Origin: Stropharia rugosoannulata
Taxonomy: Eukaryota; Basidiomycota; Agaricomycetes; Agaricales; Strophariaceae
DNA: 64,000 nucleotides
Assembly: GCA_028532985.1 (NCBI GenBank)
Contig: JANCIK010000007.1
Span: 868,001 to 932,000 of the forward strand
Direction: 5' to 3'
Shown: positions 1-8,637 of the stretch, piece after piece
Layout of the letters: the number at the start of each line of letters is the position of its first letter
How positions within the stretch are numbered: the stretch's first letter is position 1
The notes under the pieces: generated by a model
Told to the model about the DNA's origin: nothing
The model's input: the letters and a program-made list of their open reading frames with translations, nothing else
The model's database searches: none
Translations under genes and position numbers: made by a program

Positions 1-199
1 TAAATTCAATAGTGCTAAGCCTAAGGGTTTTTATGAATTATGAAGTAATATAACATACTATATAACTAGTATACTTTACTATATAGTGTTATGATACTAT
101 GAGCTATTATGAGCTTAGCCTAAGTATTATGTGACACTATGACATCAAGTGCTATTATTATGACACGCTATGAGAAAATGATCAGATTTGCTGATGTGG
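1..199. mobile_element. Edge of an AT-rich inverted-repeat element (MITE-like)
   Basis: Very AT-rich sequence built of ctatgag/tatgac-type words that ends near base 199. Read in reverse complement, its terminus (CATCAGCAAATC, four variable bases, then CATTTTCTCATAGC) matches the terminus that begins at about 63667, and the similarity continues for another 40 or so bases. The two are therefore opposite ends of the same element type in different insertions. It interrupts the family A accessory gene that begins at 599. No coding capacity is visible. The target duplication cannot be checked because the other end lies outside the window. Confidence 0.6.
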
Positions 200-599
200 G
201 GAAGGCGGTTGTGAAGAATTGGAGATAAGAAGCCAAGGGCTGGTAACCGCTGGTAAACCAGCGACACACTTGCAGCTTCGGGGCAAGAGAAGGGTCGTCT
301 GTGATGAGCATGTCGGCCACCGCAGAAAGAAGGATGCACAGTTCGCGTACCCCGCTGTGGTAAAGGCCGTCGGAGCAATGGACACTCAGGTGGTCTTCGA
401 CAGCGTTGTCAATGACCCCCCAGAGATCCTCCAAACGAGCCAACCCATCATCGGAGAGGTCGTCAGCGCCGGCCAAGATTTCAAATTCTTGATAGATGGC
501 GAGCACAGGGCGGAGTCGACGGAAATGATCCTGGGCGTCCAATTGTGCGTCCGCGCGCTCTTGAGCACAGCAGTGGCGGTCGAAGTTCTTGAGAGACAT
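200..599 (-). pseudogene. Accessory gene A, first exon, divergent and truncated copy (A0)
   Basis: The reading frame starts at 599 and aligns with exon 1 of gene A in copy A2 (start 42206). Both share a DHFxRLRxVLAxY stretch near residue 25, a following acidic stretch (DDLSDD here, NDLNSDE there), and a G-x-x-H-x-G-x-REL-x-x-LLS block near residue 80. Identity looks like roughly 40%, so A0 belongs to a more distant subfamily. The gene is antisense to the LTR that follows, as in A2. The AT-rich element cuts it off at about 200, so only about 130 codons remain. No function is recognised. The start codon falls at the same point of the alignment as in A2. Confidence 0.6.
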
Positions 600-1027
600 A
601 GCAGCGAAGAAATTAGAAGAGTGTGCAGGTGGTCTGCAAACGAGGGAAGAAAGGGAATGAGCATCAAGGGAAGGCCAGACCCCTGCTTATAAACGATAAC
701 GCTCACACTATGGAGGAATTTTCTGGAAGATAAACTACGGTGTGGCGGCGTCACATAAACTTTCAGGCAATCTACATAGAGAGCAGGGGTTTAGAAGCAG
801 CGGCACGAAGGTGAAAAAGGGAAAGAATATCCTTAAACGGAGAGAGAAACAGATAGCAATGAAAGTGGGTATCGGAGACGACCGAGAGCTAAAGATAGGC
901 AAATAGGCGCTGGGGAAAGCTGAAAATAGAAAATGAGGTGCTAAAAGTAGACGCGGGGACAGTACTAGGTCTAAAAATACAGGAGGAGCTTGACTGAGGA
1001 CAGTCAAAATTTTTAGTGAGGGTGAGA
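600..1027. other. Upstream region of gene A (A0) and 3' end of retroelement A0
   Basis: There is no gene here. About 90 bases upstream of the antisense gene A start lies a TTATAA-type box (near 688-693, reading leftwards). The right end has the tgaggacagtcaa string and a purine-rich run (gtgagggtgaga) just before the LTR. This corresponds to the stretch before the A2 3' LTR (42720-42752) and marks the polypurine tract. Confidence 0.5.
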
Positions 1028-2442
1028 TGACAGGCCTGCATTTACACCAGGACTGTAAGTGGTCACAGCGGGCGTCTTGGGCTGGAGTGCAGGGGTGCAG
1101 CGGAGCGGTGACTAGCCTGGTCAGCCGTCTCAGCACTCAGCGTGTGCATCACAAATCATCACGCGTGTGCTCAGCGGGCGATTGTGTGGGGTTCAGCGGA
1201 CTGTACAGGCCACAAGTACACAGTTGAAGTACCCGGAATAGCTGTCAGCGGAGCACATAACAGTTACTGTCTTCTCAGCGGGAGACAGGAGTACAGCTGA
1301 GCGGAGAATATCAAAGGCGACGAGCAGGACTGTGTGTAGACGGCGTCTCAAAGGGGCTCAGCGGAACACATTACAAAGGCGAAATTTGCCTAAGTCCACT
1401 CGTCAGGTGACCATGGTGCGCGCGCTGGAGCGTGTGATGCCCGAGGGAATGAACAATGCACACAGCACGGACTCCGCTGGGGAACTTTGGCAACGGTAAC
1501 CAGACCTCAATAACCAAGAAGGAACCGCTCAGCGGAGTTTAACGGCGTCTCTCGGCGGAGGCTGGCCACACAACGGGGTCAGGTCGCGCTCAGCGGAGTA
1601 GCCATCAAAACGCCCAGCGGAGGCACATGCGCTCAGCAGACCTTTGGTCCGGCGTTGCTAGTATTTACTCTCCACCTAAATTAGTACACAGCACGCATCT
1701 ATATAAACTTGTAATTGTAACTACGGAAATCAAGCAATTGTCTACCCACTAGATCTGTGTGTTGGGCTCTGTCCCAGACCGTCAGCGGGCTGTGTTTAGC
1801 TTTTGTTAGGGTCTTTACGGTGAAGTGTATTGTGAATCATAGAAGTTTTGGATAGCTTCTGGCCACCGGGTCATTTGGAGAGCTCAGCGGGGAGTCAGTG
1901 CAACTGTGTACGAAAACTTGCGCTGTAGTGTTTTTGTGAATTGAGACTGCACCACCGGGTGAACGAGGTTCTGGATAGCCTCAGCGGAATAGGACTTTGG
2001 ACAGTCCCAGCGGAACGACTTTGGATAGTCAGCGGAGCGAGGCACAATTGGGAATACCAGCTTCTGTGAGCATCTGCATCGGTCACCGGACCTCAAACCC
2101 ACTCAGCGGAATAAGCCCCGCAGAGCCACCATCAAAGCTATACATTACTATCGATACCCTGTGCTCAGCAGAGGTTGCCCAGACATTAATCTGAGACTTC
2201 TAGAATTAAACCCCTCCTTAAAACGAACTTGCAGGCACTGTACAGCAGACATCTGGACTGAACTCACAAGACTCTTAAAACATCACAGTCCGCTCAGCGG
2301 AGAGGACCAGGAGAAGCATAGACATCTATAATCCGCTTAGCTGAAGAGCGTCGCTCGATCTAAGGGATAGGATCTCGCTCCGCTGGGGTTGTGTGTGTTG
2401 TGTTTCTTGTGATTCGAGTCTAGCCCCGCAGCAGACCTCTCA
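1028..2442 (+). repeat. 3' LTR of family A copy A0 (1415 bp)
   Basis: It begins TGACAGGCCTGC and ends GACCTCTCA, matching both ends of the A2 LTRs (28222-29414 and 42753-43968). It shares internal blocks such as the TATATAAA box at 1700-1707, the CCCACTAGATCTGTGTG block, and the AATTAAACCCCTCCTTA block near 2205. It is longer than the A2 LTRs and strongly diverged. About twenty CAGCGGA-type words are scattered through it at places where the A2 LTRs often carry TGCGCGCA-type words. It abuts the last exon of gene A of copy A1, so A0 inserted into A1. The 5' LTR of A0 is outside the window. Confidence 0.8.
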
Positions 2443-2664
2443 GCGCACCCTCGTCAAGACCCTTCGTCCTTCATCCCCGCCCCCCAACCTTCTAAGGCTT
2501 CCAAGGTCTACGCATCAGTTCCCAAAAGCAAGGGCAAGGGTAAAGGCAAAGGCAAGGCACCTATTCGGTCCTACAAGTCTTCTCCCGTCATTGTTGACGA
2601 CTCGACCCCCAAGGCCTCCGCTTACGAGGAAGTTGTCAACGAGGGCGACAATATGGAGACCTGA
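2443..2664 (+). pseudogene. Accessory gene A, last exon only (copy A1)
   Basis: Seventy-three in-frame codons plus a stop match the C-terminus of gene A in A2. The matching parts are an FIPAPQPS-type motif, a lysine/glycine tract (K-G repeated five times), RSYKS, VDDS/A and a GDNMET/S end. The A0 LTR cuts off the 5' part exactly at 2442, so the copy is dead. The basic KG repeat resembles nucleic-acid-binding tails, but its function is unknown. The strand is opposite to A1 pol, the same antisense arrangement as in A2. Confidence 0.7.
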
Positions 2665-3026
2665 GTCTTGCTGCGGGATGCGTGTTTTGGCCTTTAATTT
2701 TCTTTATGTATTTTCTTCTTGTACCCTCCCTTACTATTCTATCTAGCATATGTAGAATAGCCTTTGTTTAGTATTATATGCTTTCAATTATTTTCTTGCC
2801 TCCCTCTTGTGTGATCCTGAGCCCTTTATTTCTTCTCAAGATAGTGTCCTAAACAGCCAGTTCTCCTTTGAGCGAGTCCAAGTGCGATGCGCGCATATGA
2901 CCGGCATGCACTTGCAAGTATGTGCCCACCAACTTCCGCTCCTGTCCTGAGCTCCTGATCTCTCTGCTCTATCTCCTTTAGCTCCTAGATTTATCCCTGC
3001 TTGGCTAGGCCATCTCTCCCCCCCAC
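2665..3026. other. Spacer between accessory genes A and B
   Basis: There is no gene. It is the AT-rich 3' flank of gene A followed by the pyrimidine-rich upstream region of gene B. The corresponding stretch is present in A2 (39843-40188). A TGCGCGCA word lies near 2888. Confidence 0.4.
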
Positions 3027-3032
3027 TATAAA
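3027..3032 (+). promoter_or_regulatory. TATA-like box of accessory gene B (A1)
   Basis: TATAAA preceded by a C-run (CCCCCCACTATAAA), 40 bases before the gene B ATG at 3072. The same C-run and box are conserved in A2 at 39837-39842, which supports a dedicated promoter antisense to the retroelement. Confidence 0.5.
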
Positions 3033-3071
3033 TTCAACTGTCCCCAGTTGACAGATTCTCTGCCTTCTGCT

Positions 3072-4140
3072 ATGGCTCTCCGATATCAGCACACCGCTGT
3101 GGCTCGCCAATTTACTGTTTTACTGAGACAACTCGCCGTTCATGCGGAGCTCGCAGAGGACTGCAACAACGGCCCTTTTCACTTTCCTCTACAATCTGCT
3201 CAGTCCCTCGTGCGCGCATTGGTAACTTCTCAATTTCCTGCAAGCGCTCCTTCTGCTGACGTTTTCCTCCAGGATCGGATTACACTGCCTTTGCGTTTTA
3301 TTGACTTCAACTGCCAATTCCTGCCTTTAGTCATGACGATTGTGTTTTACAAAGGCTGCACTCAGCGCAGATTTAGTGATGATCATTTTGATGCGCGCAT
3401 GCTCAGTAACGCCGCTTTTCACCTTCTCGATCGGTACAGCCATCTTGGCATGCCTTTTCACAACCTCCCACCTTCTGAGCCAACAGGACCCACTGTTCTA
3501 GACGTAGATCCCGATGCCGCCCTTGTAGTAGATGATATTAGCTACGATTGAGCCCGCGCGCCTTTCTGATGGACGGTCTTGTAATATATATGGTCCAGCA
3601 ATGACCCTGTCTCTTATCATCATGCCCTCCCTTAATACCGAAAGTAATCTCCTTCAGCGCGCGAGGTCTGATCCTTCCTTCCTGCGCTTAGCTGCTCTAC
3701 CCAAGCGGGCGCTAGCTGATATTCCGCTCGATGACCATGAGCGCGTCTGCTGCATCTACATAGGCGCCCTTCATTTTATTCTTGAGGCAGCGACTGAACC
3801 GCTGCTTCCCATGACCATCTGCCTAGACATGATGCGTCATGTTCAAGACCATGCGGTGCGCGCATGTCCCCTTTTTCCAGCCTTCTCGTGCACAGCTCTG
3901 ACATCCTTGTAGCGGGCTCTGGTGCTGACCGAAGCTACCTGTCACTCGCCTCGCATCTTGCACCTGTGCACTCAATTTCACTATAGCGAGCTCGTCCTGC
4001 GCTTGTGTGGTACTACTGATGCAGAGCGTTACGGCACCCTCCCTCACTCTGAACACTTCCAACAACTCCACTATGCCGCCCAGGTCTTTTACCAGGAGGA
4101 ATTCTTTCCTGTGGGTCTTTCTCCTCGTGTGCTGCGCTGA
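3072..4140 (+). pseudogene. Accessory gene B, four exons, single-base deletion (copy A1)
   Basis: Exons are 3072-3221, 3273-3503, 3542-3855 and 3913-4140. The first intron is 51 nt here but 52 nt in A2, where reading through would break the frame, so it is a real intron. The third intron (3856-3912) starts GTGCGCGCAT. The predicted protein is about 320 aa and I recognise no family. Visible features are an N-terminal MALRYQHTAVARQF stretch and leucine-rich, probably helical segments (LLQRARS, FLRLAALPKRALADIP, HFILEAATEPLLP). There is one base fewer than in A2 near 3594, just inside exon 3, which shifts the frame; the downstream exons are still well conserved. It is followed by gene C on the same strand. 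The 38-nt second intron is the least certain part of the model. Confidence 0.6.
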
Positions 4141-4602
4141 CCCTGACAATCACTTCTTAGGATGTTTAATTCCCGAACTGACATTTTGCTGTCTTTCCAT
4201 TGATAACTATCTATACTCATAGCTAGCATCTATTTCTTGGTACATGTGTCATGACCCTGTATTTGAAATAAGACTGTCGGGTAACATTGTTATGCATTTT
4301 CGGCCTCAATCTCAAAGCAGACATCATTTTGCCAAACGGGGAAAGACCTGCATCTCCCTTGATGCGCGCACTCTTTTGCTGCGATGCGCGCACAATCTTC
4401 CCCCCCCTTCTTCTCGTTGCTATATGGGCTCTTGTATTCAGGTCCCCTCCATCCCACTCAATCTCCGTGAATGTAACGTCAGACAGGTGTAGCCCTGTGC
4501 TATGACCCATCTGGACCTTTTGTTGAGTCCCTCTTTTCTTAACTCCTTGGGCCTGCTGCTCAGTCACCAGCTGCGCTCAGTGCTGATCATCCCAGTGAAT
4601 GC
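4141..4602. other. Spacer between accessory genes B and C
   Basis: There is no gene. It is conserved with 38265-38726 of A2 at nearly full length. It contains two TGCGCGCA words (near 4362 and 4385) and ends in the gene C promoter. Short open frames on both strands look like chance frames and are not kept identically in the two copies. Confidence 0.4.
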
Positions 4603-4610
4603 TATATAAG
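4603..4610 (+). promoter_or_regulatory. TATA box of accessory gene C (A1)
   Basis: TATATAAG, 59 bases before the gene C ATG at 4669. It is identical in A2 (38255-38262 as TATATAAG on the - strand) and surrounded by conserved sequence. Confidence 0.55.
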
Positions 4611-4668
4611 CGCTCGCTGTCTCTGTATGAGCGCATCACATCTTATTCCTACTTTCTCAACCACCACT

Positions 4669-5984
4669 ATGGCTACTACTCATGCTCCTCTTTTTAACTT
4701 CACCAATGTCAAGCATCAGCTCTCACTGATCCAGGACATTCGTGGGTTGGTCTCTGCCACTCCTGCGAATTACACCGGCAGCCTGGAGCTACTTGCTGTC
4801 GATTTGGTGCGTGCATTGCGCGGTTCCCTTGTTGTATGTTACTGACTTCGTCTGGCACAATTGCAGAACCGCTGGCGCGACGCGCATGGCGGTATCACTC
4901 GCGTTATAAACAACAATGAAGCTATCAAGATACTCAATGAGACTCGTGCTATATATACGTCGCTCGAGGCTGACCACCATATTCGCTCCTTCTCTCCTGC
5001 TGCCAACGCATTTATCAACTTGCATGAGCAAGTCCTCAAGGCCAAGGCTGCCGCTTCCCGTCAGCGCACCCATACCCCTACTGGACCGGTGCGCTCATCT
5101 TTCCTTTCCTAACCCTTTCTACACTTAATCCCTTTTGATGCACGCAGCGCAACGTTCGCATTCTTACGCGTTCCTCAACTGCGGACCTTGAGACTGCCTC
5201 CGCGCCTGGAGGTACTACATCTCCTGACTCTGACAATGACAAGGTGTGGCTAACCTTAGTTTCTTTACCAGACATCACTAACATGCAACTTTACATGCTC
5301 CTCAAAAAGATGGCCCTCGACGATAAAGTTGAAGCCGTGACTGAGGGAGGTCCTCCCAGCAGGCAGCACACACCCGAGCCGAGTCCTAACAAGAAGCGCG
5401 CTGCGCCACCTGATACTCCCAAACAGGTGCGTGTTTGACTTGTCTCCGCTGCGCGCACTTAGATTCTTATAGAAATACCAGCGCGAGTGCGGAGACACTC
5501 CTGGTTACCGCTCTCGTCCCCTTGGTCGAGGCATGACTTATCGTCAGACCGAGCTCCGTCGCTCATTCCGTGACGCCGCCGCAGGTGAGGCCTCTCCTAA
5601 GAAAGCCAGGCTGGGCTCAGAGGGTGTTCCTACGTTCCCCGACTCTCCTTTTATTATGCAAGGTGCGTGCACCGCACCATTTTCTTACTGATCTCTCCTG
5701 ACTATTCTCCCTCAGGCACTTCTCTCGTTTTGGACAACAACAAGGTCAATGCTTGCCTTGATGCCGCTGCTAACCTCCTCAAGGAACCCCTCAACACCGG
5801 CAACCCTTCCGAGTTAGTGACACGCCGCCTCATTGGCGATTTACAGGCTGAGATCATTTGTGATCTCCACAAGGTCGACTTCATCCTCAAGCACCGCGCG
5901 CTCCTTGTCGAGCAGCTTGTTGTCTTGCAGCGCAGCCTCGACGTTACTGGTGTTACTGCCACTGAGGACAAACCTGCCCAGTAG
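4669..5984 (+). CDS. Accessory gene C, 362 aa, five exons, intact (copy A1)
   Basis: Exons are 4669-4806, 4867-5088, 5148-5426, 5482-5662 and 5716-5984. All lengths and phases fit and total 1089 nt including the stop. Every intron begins GTGCG and ends AG. I recognise no family. From the N-terminus there is a helical region (NFTNVKHQLSLIQDIRGL), a second helical block ending in LHEQVLKAKAAA, an acidic and serine-rich linker, LYMLLKKMALDDKVEA, a PSPNKKRAAPPDTPK basic stretch, a KKAR stretch, then a conserved C-terminal helical domain (RRLIGDLQAEIICDLHKVDFIL, HRALLVEQLVVLQ). The basic clusters could be nuclear localisation signals (inference). It lies antisense to A1 pol, directly beyond the pol 3' end. 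The A2 copy is also intact with the same introns, and the differences are mainly synonymous, so the protein appears to be selected. Confidence 0.75.
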
Positions 5985-6111
5985 ATAGCCTGGCTCAATG
6001 TGCGCTGCGCGCCTTAAAGGGGCGTCTGTAGCTAGCTCTCTTTGTATTCTCCATCTTCTTTACCCAATATATTATATTGTGGTCACTTTTCTTCCTACGG
6101 TGCTCGCACAT

Positions 6112-7691
6112 CTAAGTGTCTTCTTTGCCCCAGTTATCATCATCATCTTCTTCTTCTTCTACTACTGTAAGCGCACTGCTACCTGAGGGTACACCAGGCT
6201 CGTCAAAGATATAATCTTTGGGAATTGCTGGCTCGTAATCCGGTGCCTCTAACATTTTAGCGAGGTTCTCTTTGGTCTGATCAATTACATCATCTAAGCC
6301 GTCCGGTAAGCGCAGCTGCCTTCGTGCAAAGTAGGGAATGAGGCGGAACGCCGCCACCTTATCCTTCAACACTGAACCATCCATCTCTGCCACTAAGTAT
6401 GCTCCACCATCTTTTCATGCAATAATGATGTAAGGCCCGTTCCATCGTGCGAGCATCTTACGGTTTAGACTGGATTCTATGCCTGAGTTCCTCATTAACA
6501 CCACATCTCCTGGCTTAAACACATAGTCACGGATTTTAGCCGAGTGCTTCTTTTCAAATGCCCTGATCGCATCTCTTTTCGTCTTTGATACTCGTGCGCG
6601 CATCTCCTCTACTGTGTCGTGATGCTTGGCTAGTGCACGCGCGCGATACCCCACTAACTCCTCCGTAGTCAGTACGCAATCTGGCAGCTTCACCAGCCAC
6701 GTTGCTTCTGCTATGTCGAATGGTAGTATGGGGTGCGCGCCCGTCACCATGAAGAATGGGGAACACCCAAATCCTCGTCACACAGCGATGCGATCCGCCC
6801 ACAACACATGGTAGAAGAATCTACTCCAACGCTTGTGCACGCCCTCTGTCCCTCCACACGCTTTCCACAACATCTGTCTAATGTCCCAATGGGGACGCTC
6901 TATTTTGCCATTCGCTTGTGAATTGTACGCTGAGATGGTAATCCCTGTAATCCCATACTTTTTTTCTAAATACTTGAGTGCTGCACAGAACGGTCCACCA
7001 TTGTCTGTGATGATCTCTTGCAGACAACCCCAACAGCAGATCATGTCCTCGAATATCCACTGCGCTATCGCACGGGCATTCTCTTTCTTTAATGGCCATC
7101 CTTCCGCCCATGAGCTCAGCACACATCTTCCGTGCACTATGTAATTATACCCATTGGAGGCCGGGGACATGTGCATAGTGTCCACATGCAGTTGCTGGAA
7201 GATAGATGGAGTGTGTGTCTTGGTGTGCGGGATCTGGATGATCGTCTTCTGCCTTAACTGACAGACATGACATGTTTTCACATACCAGTAGATATCCCTT
7301 TCCAACTCAGGCCACCAGAAGCGCTCAGCTAGCAGTTTGCGTGTAGCATACGCTCCTCTGTGCCCCAAGCTGTCATGCGCTGAGCGCAGCATGCATGTCT
7401 GCTGCGCCTGATCTATCACCAACTTATGTGCGTCATCTATGGATCTCCGGTACATCCGCCCATCCTTGTCTAAGAAGAAGTTACAAGCATTCCTCATAAA
7501 GTTCTGATATTCTCGCTCTGTCATGCCTTTAGGCCTAGTGGTTGGATTCTGCAACCAGTAGCGTATCATCGGCAATTTCTCATCCATGTCTTTCCCTGCA
7601 GACGTCCTGTTGCGCTCATCGTACTCTTCATCCTCCAGATCCTCTATTCTGGAGTTGGGTATCACATGCGCTAGTATGAATTTCTCTAAAT
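6112..7691 (-). pseudogene. Integrase part of pol (copy A1), two stop codons
   Basis: This continues pol after the MITE. It shows the HHCC zinc-binding region (HDSLGHRG then CHVCQLR), the core acidic residues (first in DTMHMSP, second in ITDNGGPF, Glu in NGKIERPH) and a C-terminal domain with the GPYIII block. Compared with A2 there are two in-frame stops: a CGA to TGA change near 6778 and a TGA near 6415. The C-terminal tail is acidic. Function in life: insertion of the cDNA of a Ty3/Gypsy element. It is non-functional as it stands. Confidence 0.8.
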
Positions 7692-8635
7692 CATCAGGAA
7701 AAAGACTTTTTTGAAAAAAGTCTTTTAATTTTTTAAAAAGACTCAAAAAGACTTAAAAAGACCCCAGGAGACCTGGGTCTTTAGGAGACTTTTAAAGCAA
7801 AGTCTCCAGGTATCAAACTTTTAAAGACTTTTTTATGTCTCTAGGAGTCTCTTTAATGTCTTTTTATGTGTCCATAATGTCTCTCAATGTCTCTAAATGT
7901 CTTTTAATGTTACATTTTTGCTTTATAAAAACATTAAAAACATGACCTCATCTTAGCCAAATCACTACTACATAGATTAGATTGTATTTGTAAGTAAGTA
8001 ATTAGGTATATTTAAATTAAATGTACTTAAGATTTGTCATGAAGTAACTATATTAGTCAGCACCTTACATAACCATACAATGGCAAATAAACCATCACAT
8101 TAACTTGTGTGCAATGAGAAGAGAAACTTATGTTGTGGAAATAATTTGCATTTGCCAGGAATTGAACCAACAGCTCCATGCATGACTTAAAATCAGCATA
8201 CTTTCCCCTACACCATGTGCCTGTGTATATAATTTAACAGCAGGTCAAATATGATGGTAATGCTCTAGACTACATTAATTTGTTACATCACAAGTCATTG
8301 AATTTAGTCATGTTCAGATGTATTTTATATAAGATTTTTAATACACTTTATAAGACATTTTTAAAATCTTTCAGAGACATAAAAAGATTTATACAATTAC
8401 ATCAATACATTTAAATACTTAAAAAAATTGAAAGCCTTTAAAAAACATAAAAAGACCCAAAAAGACATTGGAAGAATTACATATTTCCCTAAAGTCTCTA
8501 GGAGACCTTTAAAAGTATAAAAAAGACATAAAATTCACCAAAAGACATATTGATGTCTCAAAAAGACACTAAATTTCCCAAGAGACACATAGATGTCTCA
8601 AAAAGTCTCTTTTCCAAAAAGTGGTTTTCCTGATG
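7692..8635. mobile_element. 0.94-kb MITE-like insertion in A1 pol
   Basis: Comparison with the uninterrupted A2 pol shows about 944 extra bases. The ends are inverted (CATCAGGAAAA at the left, TTTTCCTGATG at the right), flanked by AT on each side, consistent with a 2-bp duplication. Inside are many short copies of aaaaagac and gtctctaggag words, mainly in the outer 250 bp on each side. There is no ORF. The terminal CATCAG is shared with the edge elements at 1-199 and 63667-64000. A tRNA-like segment lies in the middle. The superfamily is unknown. Confidence 0.75.
8150..8222 (-). other. tRNA-like segment with pol III A and B boxes inside the MITE
   Basis: On the - strand, an A-box-like TGGTGTAGGGG (8205-8215) lies about 37 bases before a good B-box GGTTCAATTCC (8158-8168), followed by CTGGCA. 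The spacing fits a tRNA gene. The acceptor and T stems do not pair well, so this is a tRNA-derived relic (SINE-like) rather than a working tRNA gene. Confidence 0.4.
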
Positions 8636-8637
8636 AT

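Noticed and set aside
5244..5271. Possible 28-nt GT-AG intron in gene C
   Set aside because: Too short, and the frame reads straight through with conserved residues in both copies.
8558..8637. C-terminal extension of the A1 pol frame
   Set aside because: The A2 comparison shows that the last part is read-through into the MITE.
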